64,000 bases of DNA from assembly GCA_944470555.2 (NCBI GenBank), contig OX104134.1:114074701-114138700 (forward strand), written 5' to 3'. This document shows positions 11,836 to 24,215 of this stretch, piece after piece. Made by a program: the position numbers and the translations under genes. Position 1 is the stretch's first letter. The number at the start of each line of letters is the position of its first letter. The notes beneath the pieces are model-generated. The model saw only the letters and a program-made list of their open reading frames with translations. It searched no databases and was not told the DNA's origin. The DNA comes from Heterobilharzia americana. Lineage: Eukaryota; Platyhelminthes; Trematoda; Strigeidida; Schistosomatidae.

Positions 11836-12787
11836 CGTTTGGTTTCTTTATTGATAAAAATCTTACTGTTCTTACTAATAAATGGGTGTATTTAGTTAGT
11901 GATAAATTGTACCAAAATCCGGTAGATTTAAACAGTAAAAACGTTTGAAAAATCCATTTTTCAGTTTATCATTATTTTTAAAAAGTAAAGCCGTTTAATT
12001 TGTGACATATTTAGAGGATGAATAAAGATATTAAGTTAAAATTTATAAATAATAAAATCTTCACGGTGATTGGTTTCATTTTTCTGTGATTCAACTTTAT
12101 CTACAAGTAACCAGCACACCAACTGAAGAGAATTTTTAAAAGACAATGAAGGATTCTGGTGGGACTTTTTGTTTGATGACTAAAAATACGACTTGTTCAC
12201 ACAGGATATGTTGGCCGTGACTAGGTAATGGCTTCGGAAGTGTACTGATTCACTGCATAAACCAGTATATGCTCGGAGACACATATGAACGCTTCTCCTT
12301 CTACTGTGTACCTGGCCTATAATGTTCCCAGTCAGGAAAAAGTATTCCATTGACGTAAAAGTATATTTATTCGAATCCTTCTCCTACGTTCTCAAATCTT
12401 TTTTAAATGCTGTATTGTGAAAACACTGTATCATTATTAGGTCATCTGCTTGTCTAAATACTCTTTTTCTATAAAGGTACATTTACATAGAATAATCTAA
12501 GCATTCTGATTATCATTTATTTGTTGTTAAATACTAATGAACACTTTTTTCTAATCTTTTATATTCACACCAATGGAGACGCACTGCATGAAATATTAGA
12601 GGATATCAATGATGCAATGCCTCATTAAGAAAGAATAACAGTTGTTGTTTTAGAAAGTGGCCAACCTTGATTTCTTTGGTTAACTTCTTCAGACGAGAAA
12701 TCAAACTGCATTCTCGAAACGTTCTTCTCTTTTTAACGTTTTCGGCGTTTCACTCTACAGTAACTATGCTGCGTAGTGGATTTTGAT

Positions 12788-14460
<1,673 letters not shown>

Positions 14461-17295
14461 ATTAGCCATATGCTATCTGCGAGTATATTTAATAAACGAC
14501 TTTTATGGAGCTAGTCAATTAGGCTGCACAAAGAGCAAACTTTTCAGACGTATCTCCAAGTACCAACCCTATTGTTTGTCCACAGCAGAATGCAAGTCAG
14601 GCAACATTTTAATCGTAGACTGTTTGACCAACTCTAGTCACGTCTCTTCCACACAGTCTTCTTTCAAAATCGTATGCAAACGTTAGATAACTGTTAAAGT
14701 AAAGATGATTTGTCAAGCTAAGTTTCATCTTACACATTCTCTATCGGATATATTTTGAAGGTGACTTTCAATTTAAGTGACTGTGATCGTCATTAAAAAG
14801 TATTCAACTAATTTATTCCAGTTACTTGATAAGAAAATGAGAAAATACTGATCCGCTTCCTATTGTTGAAGTGCATTATTTTTCAAAACTGTCAAGCTTT
14901 TATACTATTTTACAGTATATCTACTATTCACTTTCTAAATCTGAAGCGTAATGTTGAATCAGTCGTCCTGAAACCAGGTAACATCGAACTTTCAATGACA
15001 AGATTATCTAAGCACGGAGCAATATATGGTTGATTCGCTTATGTGATTAGCTGACTTCGATTACACAGTACATTTTGTTTTACTCTGAAAATTCGCAAAG
15101 TGTAGATCACCTATTGGTCGCTACAATATACTTGTTTAATTGGTCTTCTGATAATCTCTTTGTTTAATTTTGCTACCCCGTTAATAACTAAGTGGCACAT
15201 TCAGCTCTCTCAGTGTGTAACTTTCTTCAGGGAAACGCTATAAAAATCACTTTATTTTTAGGGTAATAGAGTGTGAGAAGTGATACTGTCAGCGAATTTT
15301 GTTTTTTACTGAGATTTAATGTTCAGTGGACAAGAAATGTACACAAAAACATATTAGACAAGCAAATAACAAAGCTTTGACAGTGCCTTGTTAGTAAAAA
15401 TTGCAGAACTGACCTCAACGGAAAAGCTTTTATCCTGGGGTTGGTGAATTTAAAATCTCAGTGGAATTACCTCGTATTTCTTGCTCAGTGATGTACTTAC
15501 TTATCAAGTTTCGTTAAATCCTCACGTTGGTTTCAGGTAACAAGATGGTAATGTCATAAAAACAAATTCACATATTGACTTTTACCCTGAAAAAGTATTT
15601 GCTTGAGAATGTTACGGCTTTTTGTTTGTATTGCATAAATAAGGGAATACCTACCTTTTAGCTTACTTATGCGTATATAAAAAATGCCATGCATTCTTCT
15701 TCATAACAAACTTCAAAAAAGGTTCACTTATTTTCTCGGCTTTTGAAATGTTTTTAATGCATAATACTTAAAGCGAACATAATACATACTGATCGCATTA
15801 TGAGATTCAAATTAACTTAGGGTATTGAGAGAGAGATATAACATAAAACTTGGTACAGCATAGATCCCGTTCATTTATATAAAGTATTTATTATTTTTCA
15901 AACTTCTCTCCAAGTGAAACGTGTTGTGTGGTTTATCAACCTGCAAACCTCTAGAAAATTTTGAATAAATGGGGCTTTCACTAATTATTCAACTACATTT
16001 CGCCTCTTGTGTATCTATAGAATGACTGCTATGAGAAGGAATGACATTAAAGTGAAGAGAAATAAAAAAGAAGCAGATTAAAATCTAACATGCGACTTCA
16101 GATAGTAATACTAAACTCTTTCCAAAATGATGTGTTCATATAACGTTGTGTCACCAGTCACTAATTTGAAGACCAGGGTCGACTTGTTTAAAACAACAGC
16201 ATAATGAATTTTTACTTCTGGATGCTCTGAATTTAATAATCATGAGATAATTATCTTATTCTAATCCAAAGCCATAATTATGCATCCCGTGTATTGTTGA
16301 AGTCTGATCATTTCGAATTTCAATGGTCATTATGTTTCTATAATTACTTCAAAAAATGTGGTGCCTATGAAATGCCCAAAATACTAGTCTTATTTAATCA
16401 GAAACGCAGTAGATAAAACTACTACGGAGATATTAGCAGTTCTCTTCAGTTACAAAATCTCTATTCTGCAAATCTGTTGCATCGTTCAAAGTAGTTTGTT
16501 GGTGATTGAAAATATAAGTCGAACATTTTCATAAAATGAAAATGCAAACGTCTTACTAAAAATCTTTGTAGACATAGCTGAAAAGAAATCATGCTTTCAC
16601 TTCGATAACTGACCATTAAAATGAATCTTTTACAAAGCATATTTCATCAGTCGTCAAATATTTTTTAATAAAAAGTTGTCCTGGATTGAGGTCACTCTTG
16701 TTCAACTGAAATGAAGTAATTTAACTGAAATCACTAGGTGCTACCGTTTAGTATAGCTAATGTTCAAATGATTTGGCACTTAAACTAATTGTCCTATTCA
16801 TAGTACTCTTCTTTTGATAACTATCCTTACATTTATAGTTACCAACCAAAGTACAAAATGGAAATACTACATGCAAGGCATAAAAACTAATTATGGTCAA
16901 CGATGACCGCGTAATATAGTCTACTAAAAATTGTATTTAAAAACAATTTATTTTTAATATTTGGATTAGAAATCGCTCTTTATTCACAAATTCACCTAAA
17001 ACCAATTGCTTTTACTGCTAGCCAAAATTCTGTCTTTTAAAGAACTTTTTTAATAAGTATTACTTTTGCTTTTAGCTAGTTCGTATTCTTTTTCTACCTC
17101 AATCATTCCCCATGACCACACGAGAAGCTTGATTCTTTCTTCTTGTAACTGTTACCCAAACAGTTTATCAAGTAACAACTTCAAATACTCTATGCACTTC
17201 TATATTCTATATTCTATTCTATATATTGATATCTAAGCTTTCTGCAATAATATTTATGGTTACGAGACAAACTTTGATTTCCCGTTATCACTCAC
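14461..17295. other. AT-rich region without recognised feature
   Basis: No open frame of note beyond 14450-14686 (+), which overlaps the upstream part of the Penelope remnant on the opposite strand. It may be intronic to the minus-strand gene whose first exon is at 18021-18525. Confidence 0.4.
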
Positions 17296-17352
17296 CAATC
17301 TGTCTCCAAGATGAAACTATGCAAAGATAGTGATTTGTGCCACTAAATGTAA
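17296..17352 (-). CDS. candidate second exon of the 18 kb minus-strand gene
   Basis: It lies between an acceptor-like '..tgaacag|tta' and a donor '..attg|gtgagt' on the minus strand. It is 57 bp, open in the phase left by the exon at 18021-18525, and reads about 'VTFSGTNHYLCIVSSWRQI'. The polypyrimidine tract is poor, and a stop-free 57-base run is common by chance, so this is only a candidate. Confidence 0.2.
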
Positions 17353-18020
17353 CTGTTCATACAAAATCATGTTTAGTGTTATGAGGCTAAGAAATGTTAG
17401 ATACAGTAAAACAGGACTTAGCCAATATCGTGAATCATTTCTCAAAGCTAAAAAATAAAATCAGGCTTAATTCTTTGGAGAATTAAATGCGCTGAAGCGA
17501 AAATCCCCCTACCAAAGTCCTTAGAGCGGATATAAATTCGATGGTGAGATGCTAGCAGTGGGATCTAGGGAACGTCACCTATTTTTCTACCTTATTACCG
17601 GTAGTTGTAAACACAATATTTGATGTCATGGTCATCATCAAAAATATATCTCTTTATCATGTAAAAGTGTATTCCAACTGTTTGTTGGAAAATGTAATTC
17701 AGTTGATCAGAAGTCAGGAAGTGAGCTCAGGCTATCGTCCATGACAGACCACTATTTTATCTTGTAACCATCAATTCTTAGGCGGCTACTAGTAACTTAA
17801 TGTTTAGTCAACTAACAGCTGAAAGGCACAACGTATTGGTAATTCTGGAAACAAACCAAATGAATTTTAGTCGAAGCCTTATGTTATTTATTGCTGCCTT
17901 ACATATTGAGTCTTGCTAGTGAGTTAAATAATCACAAGTCATAGCAGTGCAAATCAAAGGAACTACTTATTCTCCTGTTTTCCTTGAACAGAAATATGTC
18001 TATAAAATAAATTTACTCAC

Positions 18021-18525
18021 CACTATCATTAGAATAATATCTTCCCATGCTTCCAAGACTCGTAGTGCTTATTTTATCCGTTGACATATGTGGAATTGTT
18101 GAATTAGATGAAAGTGGATAATTATCATGGGAACTAGTAACATTTTTTCCATCTCTTTGATCATTATTACTAATATTATAATGATTGTAGTAATCATCTG
18201 ATTTGATATTATGATGACGCATGAATGAAGAAAAATTTAAATCCAAAATTTCATCGGACAGTGTGACATGTTTTTCCATACGTTTTGGCCTTTGTCTCAT
18301 GGATGGAGCCGTAGTACACTGGTCATCATATAGCTTGCTGTCGTTTACATTTGCTTTTGTTCGATGCACCTCAAATATACGTTTACCTTCTGACTCACTA
18401 GGCATGATAGGTGAATTAAATGAAGAAATATTTGCCAATTGCAGTGTTCCACAAGTAGTCACTTCAGCCTGATTAGGACTATTCCCATTAGATGTTTTCG
18501 CAGTAATAATGGCAATGGTGTTCAT
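18021..18525 (-). CDS. probable first coding exon of an unrecognised minus-strand gene
   Basis: An open frame of 168 codons plus one base begins at ATG 18525 and ends at a consensus donor: '..gatagtg|gtgagtaaat', with the GT at 18020-18019, leaving phase 1. An in-frame TAA lies about 30 bases upstream of the ATG with no AG acceptor between them, so the ATG is the likely start. The product is rich in Ser, Asn, Asp and His, with a basic patch 'RQRPKRMEKH' near residue 80 and an Asn/Tyr/His-rich stretch after it. There is no signal peptide or membrane segment, and it looks intrinsically disordered. No family is recognised. Being the longest non-transposon ORF and ending at a good donor argues for a real exon. 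A possible next exon is 17296-17352 (-), 57 bp, phase 1-1. Confidence 0.55.
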
Positions 18526-19266
18526 TTTTGTATTGCATGTTGGTGCAATGTTTTATTTCAAAATGAAAAGCATGACTTAATTACCACTCAGATAGGGATA
18601 TAAAGGAGGGATTCAAGTTTTTGTTCTCTTCATTGTGACAGTATAACAATAAAACATTATAAGAAGTAACTGAACTATTTGTATCGTAACATTAGTGTTA
18701 AAATAATAACGAAGAAATTACTTTCAGTTTGTGTTGTTACAAGATGGATGATATGCATTTGATTGGCCGAGAGAAATTTGTTCAATCAAATTTCTGAACC
18801 TGATTACAATGACGAAAAATAAAATATACTTCACATTTATCTATCAATCTTTATTCATTTATTTACTTTAACTGCTTGTCTTGTCTCACTACTCTTTCTT
18901 TCCCTCAGTCTTTCTCCTATATGACAGGGTTTCAGTGCAATAAATGAAAACAATACAGACAGACGCATACTGCTTGAAGGTTAAAACGTAGCTTTTTTCA
19001 ATCTGTAAGAACTGGTTTGGTTGGTCTAAGGTCCGATCCCTTCTTTTAGTTGACAGAGATTTACAAACCCATAACTAGATAAGGGACTAATAAAATACTC
19101 TATGTGCAGCAAGTATTTCATTCATTCGATTGAAATGACTGTAGGCTAGATAGAAAAAATATTTAAAATTTACGAGTAAAAGCGAAATCATGTGATATTC
19201 ATCACTTGACTAAGAAGTGATGCAACTACTAATCAGATAAAATGTTGGAAACTGGGATAATAAGAG

Positions 19267-19268
<2 letters not shown>

Positions 19269-19302
<34 letters not shown>
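19269..19302. repeat. (AT)n microsatellite
   Basis: Perfect AT tract of about 34 bases. Confidence 0.95.
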
Positions 19303-19304
<2 letters not shown>

Positions 19305-19684
19305 CCGCTTACGAATGCTATTGTGCTTCACTGAAGTTAATCATACCAGAACAAAATATAGAAAGTGGATTCAGTAAATACTGAAGGTATATTGGGACAA
19401 ATTATACTGCAGTGGATTTAACCTGGATCACATTCTTGTTGAGTGGCACTACTCAAAATGAGTTGTTTACACTTTAAGTAGATTGAATTTCATTCCTTCT
19501 GTTTAGTTTGACATAATCATAGACATTTAATCATATCGCAAGAGTGACTGATTAAATATGATACACCACATGTTTCAATTCACCAAAAACCCTGCCTTAA
19601 ACTGCCAGGCAGCTTTTTATAGGGCAAGGTAATTAAAACTAAGACATAGAATAAGTACATGGTAACATTTGTGAAATTCCAAAC

Positions 19685-19900
19685 AGGTTGTTACACAGTT
19701 AGTATCATTTTAACTATCTGAGATAGCTGTGGTTTAGCAGACAAGTATTGATACTAGGTGATAACTAAAAGTGGCATGAAAATTTAGACCGCAGTGGGAT
19801 TTGAACCACTAATCATCGGGTTTCCGACCTGGTGCTCTAACAACTGAGCTACTAGGCCTGACTGATGACCAGATTTTTATTTTACTTCAACCTTCAAGGG
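19685..19900 (-). mobile_element. tRNA-derived SINE, copy 1
   Basis: Minus-strand head at about 19860-19790: 'tagctcagttgttagagca' (A box with D-stem GCTC/GAGC) and 'agtggttcaaatcccact' (T-arm with B box). A body follows, toward 'ttatcacctagtatcaatac' and 'gatagttaaaatgatac'. The acceptor and anticodon stems do not pair properly, so it is a SINE head, not a working tRNA gene. A leader with 'aaataaaaatctggtca' precedes the tRNA-like part and is shared with the copy at 20155. Confidence 0.7.
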
Positions 19901-20029
19901 TTTTGCCTGACTGTTATGTCAACTCATGACGCGTTTACAACTGCCTGGTGGTGCTCATACTGATCGCTCAGTCAGGAATTCTCACACCAATTCAAAACTA
20001 ACTGAGTTAGGGAGGTGTTGCATCATACT

Positions 20030-20137
20030 GATTATCATTTTGACTATCTGAATGAGGTATCGCTTGTTAGACAGGCCAGTATCGACACTGTATGATAACT
20101 GGTGGCATAAAAATTTTGGACTATGGTGGGATTCAAA
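20030..20137 (-). mobile_element. tRNA-derived SINE, copy 2 (head truncated)
   Basis: Contains the B-box strand (minus 'actggtttgaatcccacc') and the same body as copy 1 (+ strand 'gattatcattttgactatctg', 'gacactgtatgataactggtggca'). The A-box part is missing. Confidence 0.6.
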
Positions 20138-20154
20138 CCAGTGACAAAAACTTT

Positions 20155-20335
20155 GGTGATTTGAAGTGAAATAAAAATCCGGTCAGAAATTGGTTCTCAT
20201 AGGTCAGTCGGCACAATACTGGACCAGATATCCAGTGATTGCTGTTTTGAATCCCTCCGCTGTCCAAATTTTCATTTACCTTTAGTCATCACCCAGTATC
20301 AACACATAATTGATAGTTTATGTAACAGCAACTAA
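20155..20335 (+). mobile_element. tRNA-derived SINE, copy 3, opposite orientation
   Basis: Leader 'aaataaaaatccggtca', degenerate tRNA-like head ('aggtcagtcggcacaatact' and 'gttttgaatccctccgctg'), then the shared body 'catcacccagtatcaacac'. It lies head to head with copy 2, making a local inverted pair. Confidence 0.6.
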
Positions 20336-20460
20336 CACGAAGTGAAGAGAAAATGAACTATTGTGTCAAGTGGTCGATTGTTGATGGTAATTAGAGACAA
20401 GATAGGAAGGAGTAAGATGCATGAAGCTGCAAAAACAATGATAATAATTATTGCAAGCGT

Positions 20461-21540
20461 TTGTGGATGAATGAACGGGTTCATCAGACAAGACTTATCT
20501 GCTCAGATGATACTTTCTCTGGGGGACTCCAAATTATCCATGATCTATTCAGTGGTAATCGATATCCAGAAAAATTTCTAGGTAAAGACACGAACATATG
20601 CAATATGAAAACTAGAGTACATAATATCTTTATTAAACGGAAAATGTGAAGAAGGAACGGTGGCTTAGCACACTCCGTGTTTGATAACTCCCCAAACCTT
20701 TAAGTGTTTTAACGGGCGAACACGCAAAAAGATGAACTACAAACAAGAAGTGCTTCTAACTTAGTCATTGATTTTATAATGTATTGCTTACTGAGATAAC
20801 CCAAATTACACAAAAAATTTCCACGTTTCCTCTAGATCTATGTATCACTTTGCATGTGCACGACAAAGCTCATAAAGTAAGCAGTTAGAAAAAAGTTTTC
20901 AGTGGGATATACGGACGAGAAGTACAGAAACGTTTCATAACGTAATCCTTCTCCAACTAATGCATGAAATTGTTGTGAGAAAGAAACTAATCATATTTCG
21001 TGCAACACATACGTTGCAAGCTAGAGAACATATTATTCAGAAAGGCAGGAATAAAATCTACAAAGCTAGTTGTGAGGACTGTCAACATTATTATTTGGTG
21101 GTCACTGAAAGGCCTGAAAGATTTATGAACAGCAAGCTGCAGTAAAATGACACTATATGTCCTCGCTGACATCCGTGCATGTGGATAAACAGAATGACAA
21201 CTTGGATTGAATCAAAGTGCAAGGTCTGCAACAGTCAAATTAGAAAACTGTTAGAGAATTCTCGGAAGAGTAATTCCTTAGTCAAACGGCAGTGGAAAGA
21301 TATTGGTATATACGAGTCACTAAAGAGGGATCAGGTAAATGGAAATCAGTCAAGTAGATCAACAGCTGGACAAAAAGTCAACAGTCAAATGTTAACAACA
21401 ATTAAATAAGGCTGTCCCTGGCAAAAGAGAAATAAATGTTATCCCAATCAAAAAGATAACAACCGCTTTTTTAAGAGGCGAATGCTGATGAAGTTTCCTA
21501 GCCTGGTGATGGAACGTCCAAGATCAAACCACAAAGGTCA
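20461..21540 (+). mobile_element. Penelope-like element fragment (thumb and GIY-YIG part)
   Basis: Open pieces at 20461-20649 ('FSGNRYPEKFLGK' resembles the PLE 'NGYPxxF' thumb motif), 20960-21145 ('NKIYKASCEDCQHYY' resembles the start of a PLE GIY-YIG domain: 'IYxxxCxxCxxxYIG') and 21179-21409. The GIY-YIG core residues are lost ('HYYLVV' where 'YIGxT' is expected). The frame is interrupted and the copy inactive. It appears to be a different subfamily from the copies at 13 and 24 kb. Confidence 0.5.
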
Positions 21541-23457
21541 GTGAACATGAAGCAATTTTCATTGTTATCCTGAGCTACAAATCTCTATTATGTAACCTAT
21601 GGCTAAAACATTATATTAATTAGATATTCATTAGCTCTTAGGGACATGCAACTGGGAAACTGAAATTAGTCCGAAAAAATTCTTTGTACTTCAATGTGAG
21701 GGAATTTCTTGCATCTTTTAAGATTCAGCAGTTATAAAAGCGTTTCATATTTTCCTTATGCAGAATCCTCAACATTTTGAAACTCTTGGTAGTATCTGTC
21801 CTACGTTACTGTACTTTTCCAAAATTCACTTGCCTGTTATTTTAATTCCCAGAAAATAACAATCAAATTTTTGTTCTCATTGCCATTTGCAAGTGTCACA
21901 AAAGCTTCTAATAAAAATGCGTATGAGTAGTATATGTATCAACATTGAAAGTAATGACGATGAATTAGGAAGAAATCAAGGAAGGAGATAATTAAATATG
22001 GGATAGAAATATTAGGCGGCAGAAAACCAAGAAGAGAAAATTTGAAATTTGATTAGTTGCTGTTGGGTATAGTAGTTTTACTGTTATTAACATTTGTTTT
22101 TCATTCATTCGATTTTATTGGTAACTGTTCAACTGCTGCAAAATACCGTTTTCATTCTTCTCATTTGATGCTTGACCAAATATCCAGAAAATCAACTGAG
22201 TTTAGCTACCCCTGTTAAATCGATTCAAGACCATGATAACCGTTTAAAACTGAAAGTTTCCATTGTGTCATAAAAGTCTTAAATGTTTCTGAATTTATTA
22301 TGAAACCTTACGTTACTCATCGGGTTTTTTGACAACTTAAAAATTTGTCGAAAAAAGTAAACAAATTTTCTGACTACTCAAGAGATAGGGATTTAACTTT
22401 TTTACACTGACAGAATAGTTGATCAAAGCCTATTGTGAAGCGACATTTGTCATTATTTTCGAGTGAAACCATTTTTTGTTTTCAGTTATTTGCAAAAAAT
22501 ATCAGCTCTTCGAAACTCCTCATTCACGTTTGTTAGCTGGTTCATTGGTGCAAACGTCGTTTAGAGACAGTAGATCAACCTGATATTAAGCACACCATAA
22601 AAATCTTGTGACGGATTTCTCTTTCCATGCATCACAGAAGAGGGATTAAAAACTTTCTTCCCTTGTGGAGATGATTTTTTTGACCCATGAAACGAACTAG
22701 CAAGTACACTTGATTTCTTATAACGAACGCTGTATATCTCACACTTTCATGTAATTCAAACGCTAAGCCTTAAGATATTTGATTCCATTTGCTGGTTTTC
22801 TATAAGAATAAAGCCGCATTGTATAAACGCTACTTATCTGTGATTATTTGCACGTTGTTCATTCAATTTACTTATCATTTTACACGGTAACCACTCTGTT
22901 GAAAACAAGATTCTTTTTTCAAATAAACTTTTGCAAGTAAATGCACATGTCATGAAATGCTTGATTAAAATAAACTCAACAAAATTTCTTTGGAAAATCG
23001 TGAGTAGTTTTAATTGAGTGGTAGTAGGATGAGACATCTACGTATTCCTTTGGCTTCTCTTATATTTTTTCATTGTTTCATACTTGTTTCATTTCATCTG
23101 GTCAGATAAAGCAACATACACGGTATATTGTTTTTAATGAAATGACTATAACAATACATGTTAGTGAATGGTTGGAATATATTTGAATTCCGTTCTTACG
23201 TCGTGATTTCTGTGTGATGAAGCTGTTAATAACCAGCTACGATAATAAAATAATTTAATATTTCAAGTAGTGCTTTTGAAACAAGCACTTAGGCTTAATT
23301 TTTAAGCGCACTTGTGAAAAAGAACCGACTATGTTACGTCTTATTCCGTTCACGAAATTAGTTGTCTGTTTACATTATAGCTCTTACTCTTAACTAAGTG
23401 AATGGTAATAACCACTTGTACGAACAAAATCTCACCTTTTCCAGCATTCACGATTAG
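21541..23457. other. AT-rich region without recognised feature
   Basis: Only short open frames lacking motifs. No splice-bounded exon was recognised. Confidence 0.4.
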
Positions 23458-23540
23458 ATAAGTATTTGTACTGGGTGATGACTGAAGGTGAGATGAAATC
23501 TAGACCACAACTGGATTCGAACCAGCGACGACCGGTACAA
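23458..23540 (-). mobile_element. tRNA-derived SINE fragment next to a Penelope-like remnant
   Basis: Minus strand 'cgctggttcgaatccagttg' (B box) followed by '..ttcagtcatcacccagtaca', the same body as the SINEs at 19.7-20.3 kb. It adjoins or interrupts the 3' side of the Penelope remnant and supplies the last residues of a chance fused ORF ending at 23454. Confidence 0.6.
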
Positions 23541-24215
23541 ACTGTTTTTTAATACATGAAGGGTGCTTGAATTTATGGACAGCAAGAGATCCAACAAATT
23601 TAAAAGCCCTGTCCTACCCAATTTTATATGATACTTTGAAAGCTGTTTCAAGTCTACCCTGTGACTAGTTTCTAGTATGAGTTTGTCAATGCATGAAAAT
23701 GGACGTTTGTTACTTCCACTTATCAGCTCTGCTGAGGTTATTTGCTTTTGAAGCCACTTATCTGCATATTCCGTCATCCTTAACTGCATATCACGACTTC
23801 TCCTGATGTATATGTGTCCACACACATACTTGGATTCATAAACACAGTGTAATCTGATCCAAACTTTTATGTGTTGTTTCCTATTGTGTTGCAACGTGGA
23901 CTTTGTCTTCCCTACAGTGAAGACCGTGGCTGTATAATATGTTCTACAGATGGCTGATCTTAGCCTTTTCCTCAAAATAAAGCCGTGTGAATCATCTCTA
24001 AATGGTAAAATAAGATTTAGACATTTCTCTAAGCAACGAAACACTGCATACTTTTCGGTGCAACATAACTTTTCCACCTGTTGGTAAATTCAAAGAGATA
24101 GCCGTTCCGTACAAGCGTTATCGTCTGAAGATTGGTTTCTTTCTCCTTTGTGTCATCAGTGCAGATATGGTTTTTCTTGTGGAATATCCTATAATGAAGA
24201 ATATCCCGTTAAATT
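23541..24215 (-). mobile_element. Penelope-like element fragment (thumb and GIY-YIG part)
   Basis: The minus-strand frame from 24077 reads in element order 'ILPFRDDSHGFILRKRLRS' (the PLE 'lPfkgd..IlrRRL' block), 'KVWIRLHCVYESKYVCGHIY' (start of the GIY-YIG domain) and 'MTEYADKWLQKQ' (equivalent to 'EHxPKWLQKQ' in related copies). Upstream at about 24200-24080 the thumb segment with 'VRNGYLFEF' is readable in another frame. It matches the 13 kb copy block for block, so both are one family. It is an inactive fragment joined to a SINE at its left end. Confidence 0.7.

Noticed and set aside
12698..12731. Hammerhead-like 'cagacga ... cgaaacg' beside a Penelope-like remnant.
   Set aside because: The second core base is A instead of U, helix II pairs poorly and no NUH cleavage site is in place. 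PLEs can carry hammerheads, but this one cannot be supported.
19790..19860. A tRNA gene on the minus strand.
   Set aside because: D and T arms are good, but the acceptor and anticodon stems do not pair, the anticodon loop lacks U33, and related copies with the same body lie nearby; it is a SINE head.
21481..21520. CTGATGA followed by GAAC near a Penelope-like end.
   Set aside because: GAAA box absent and helices do not form.
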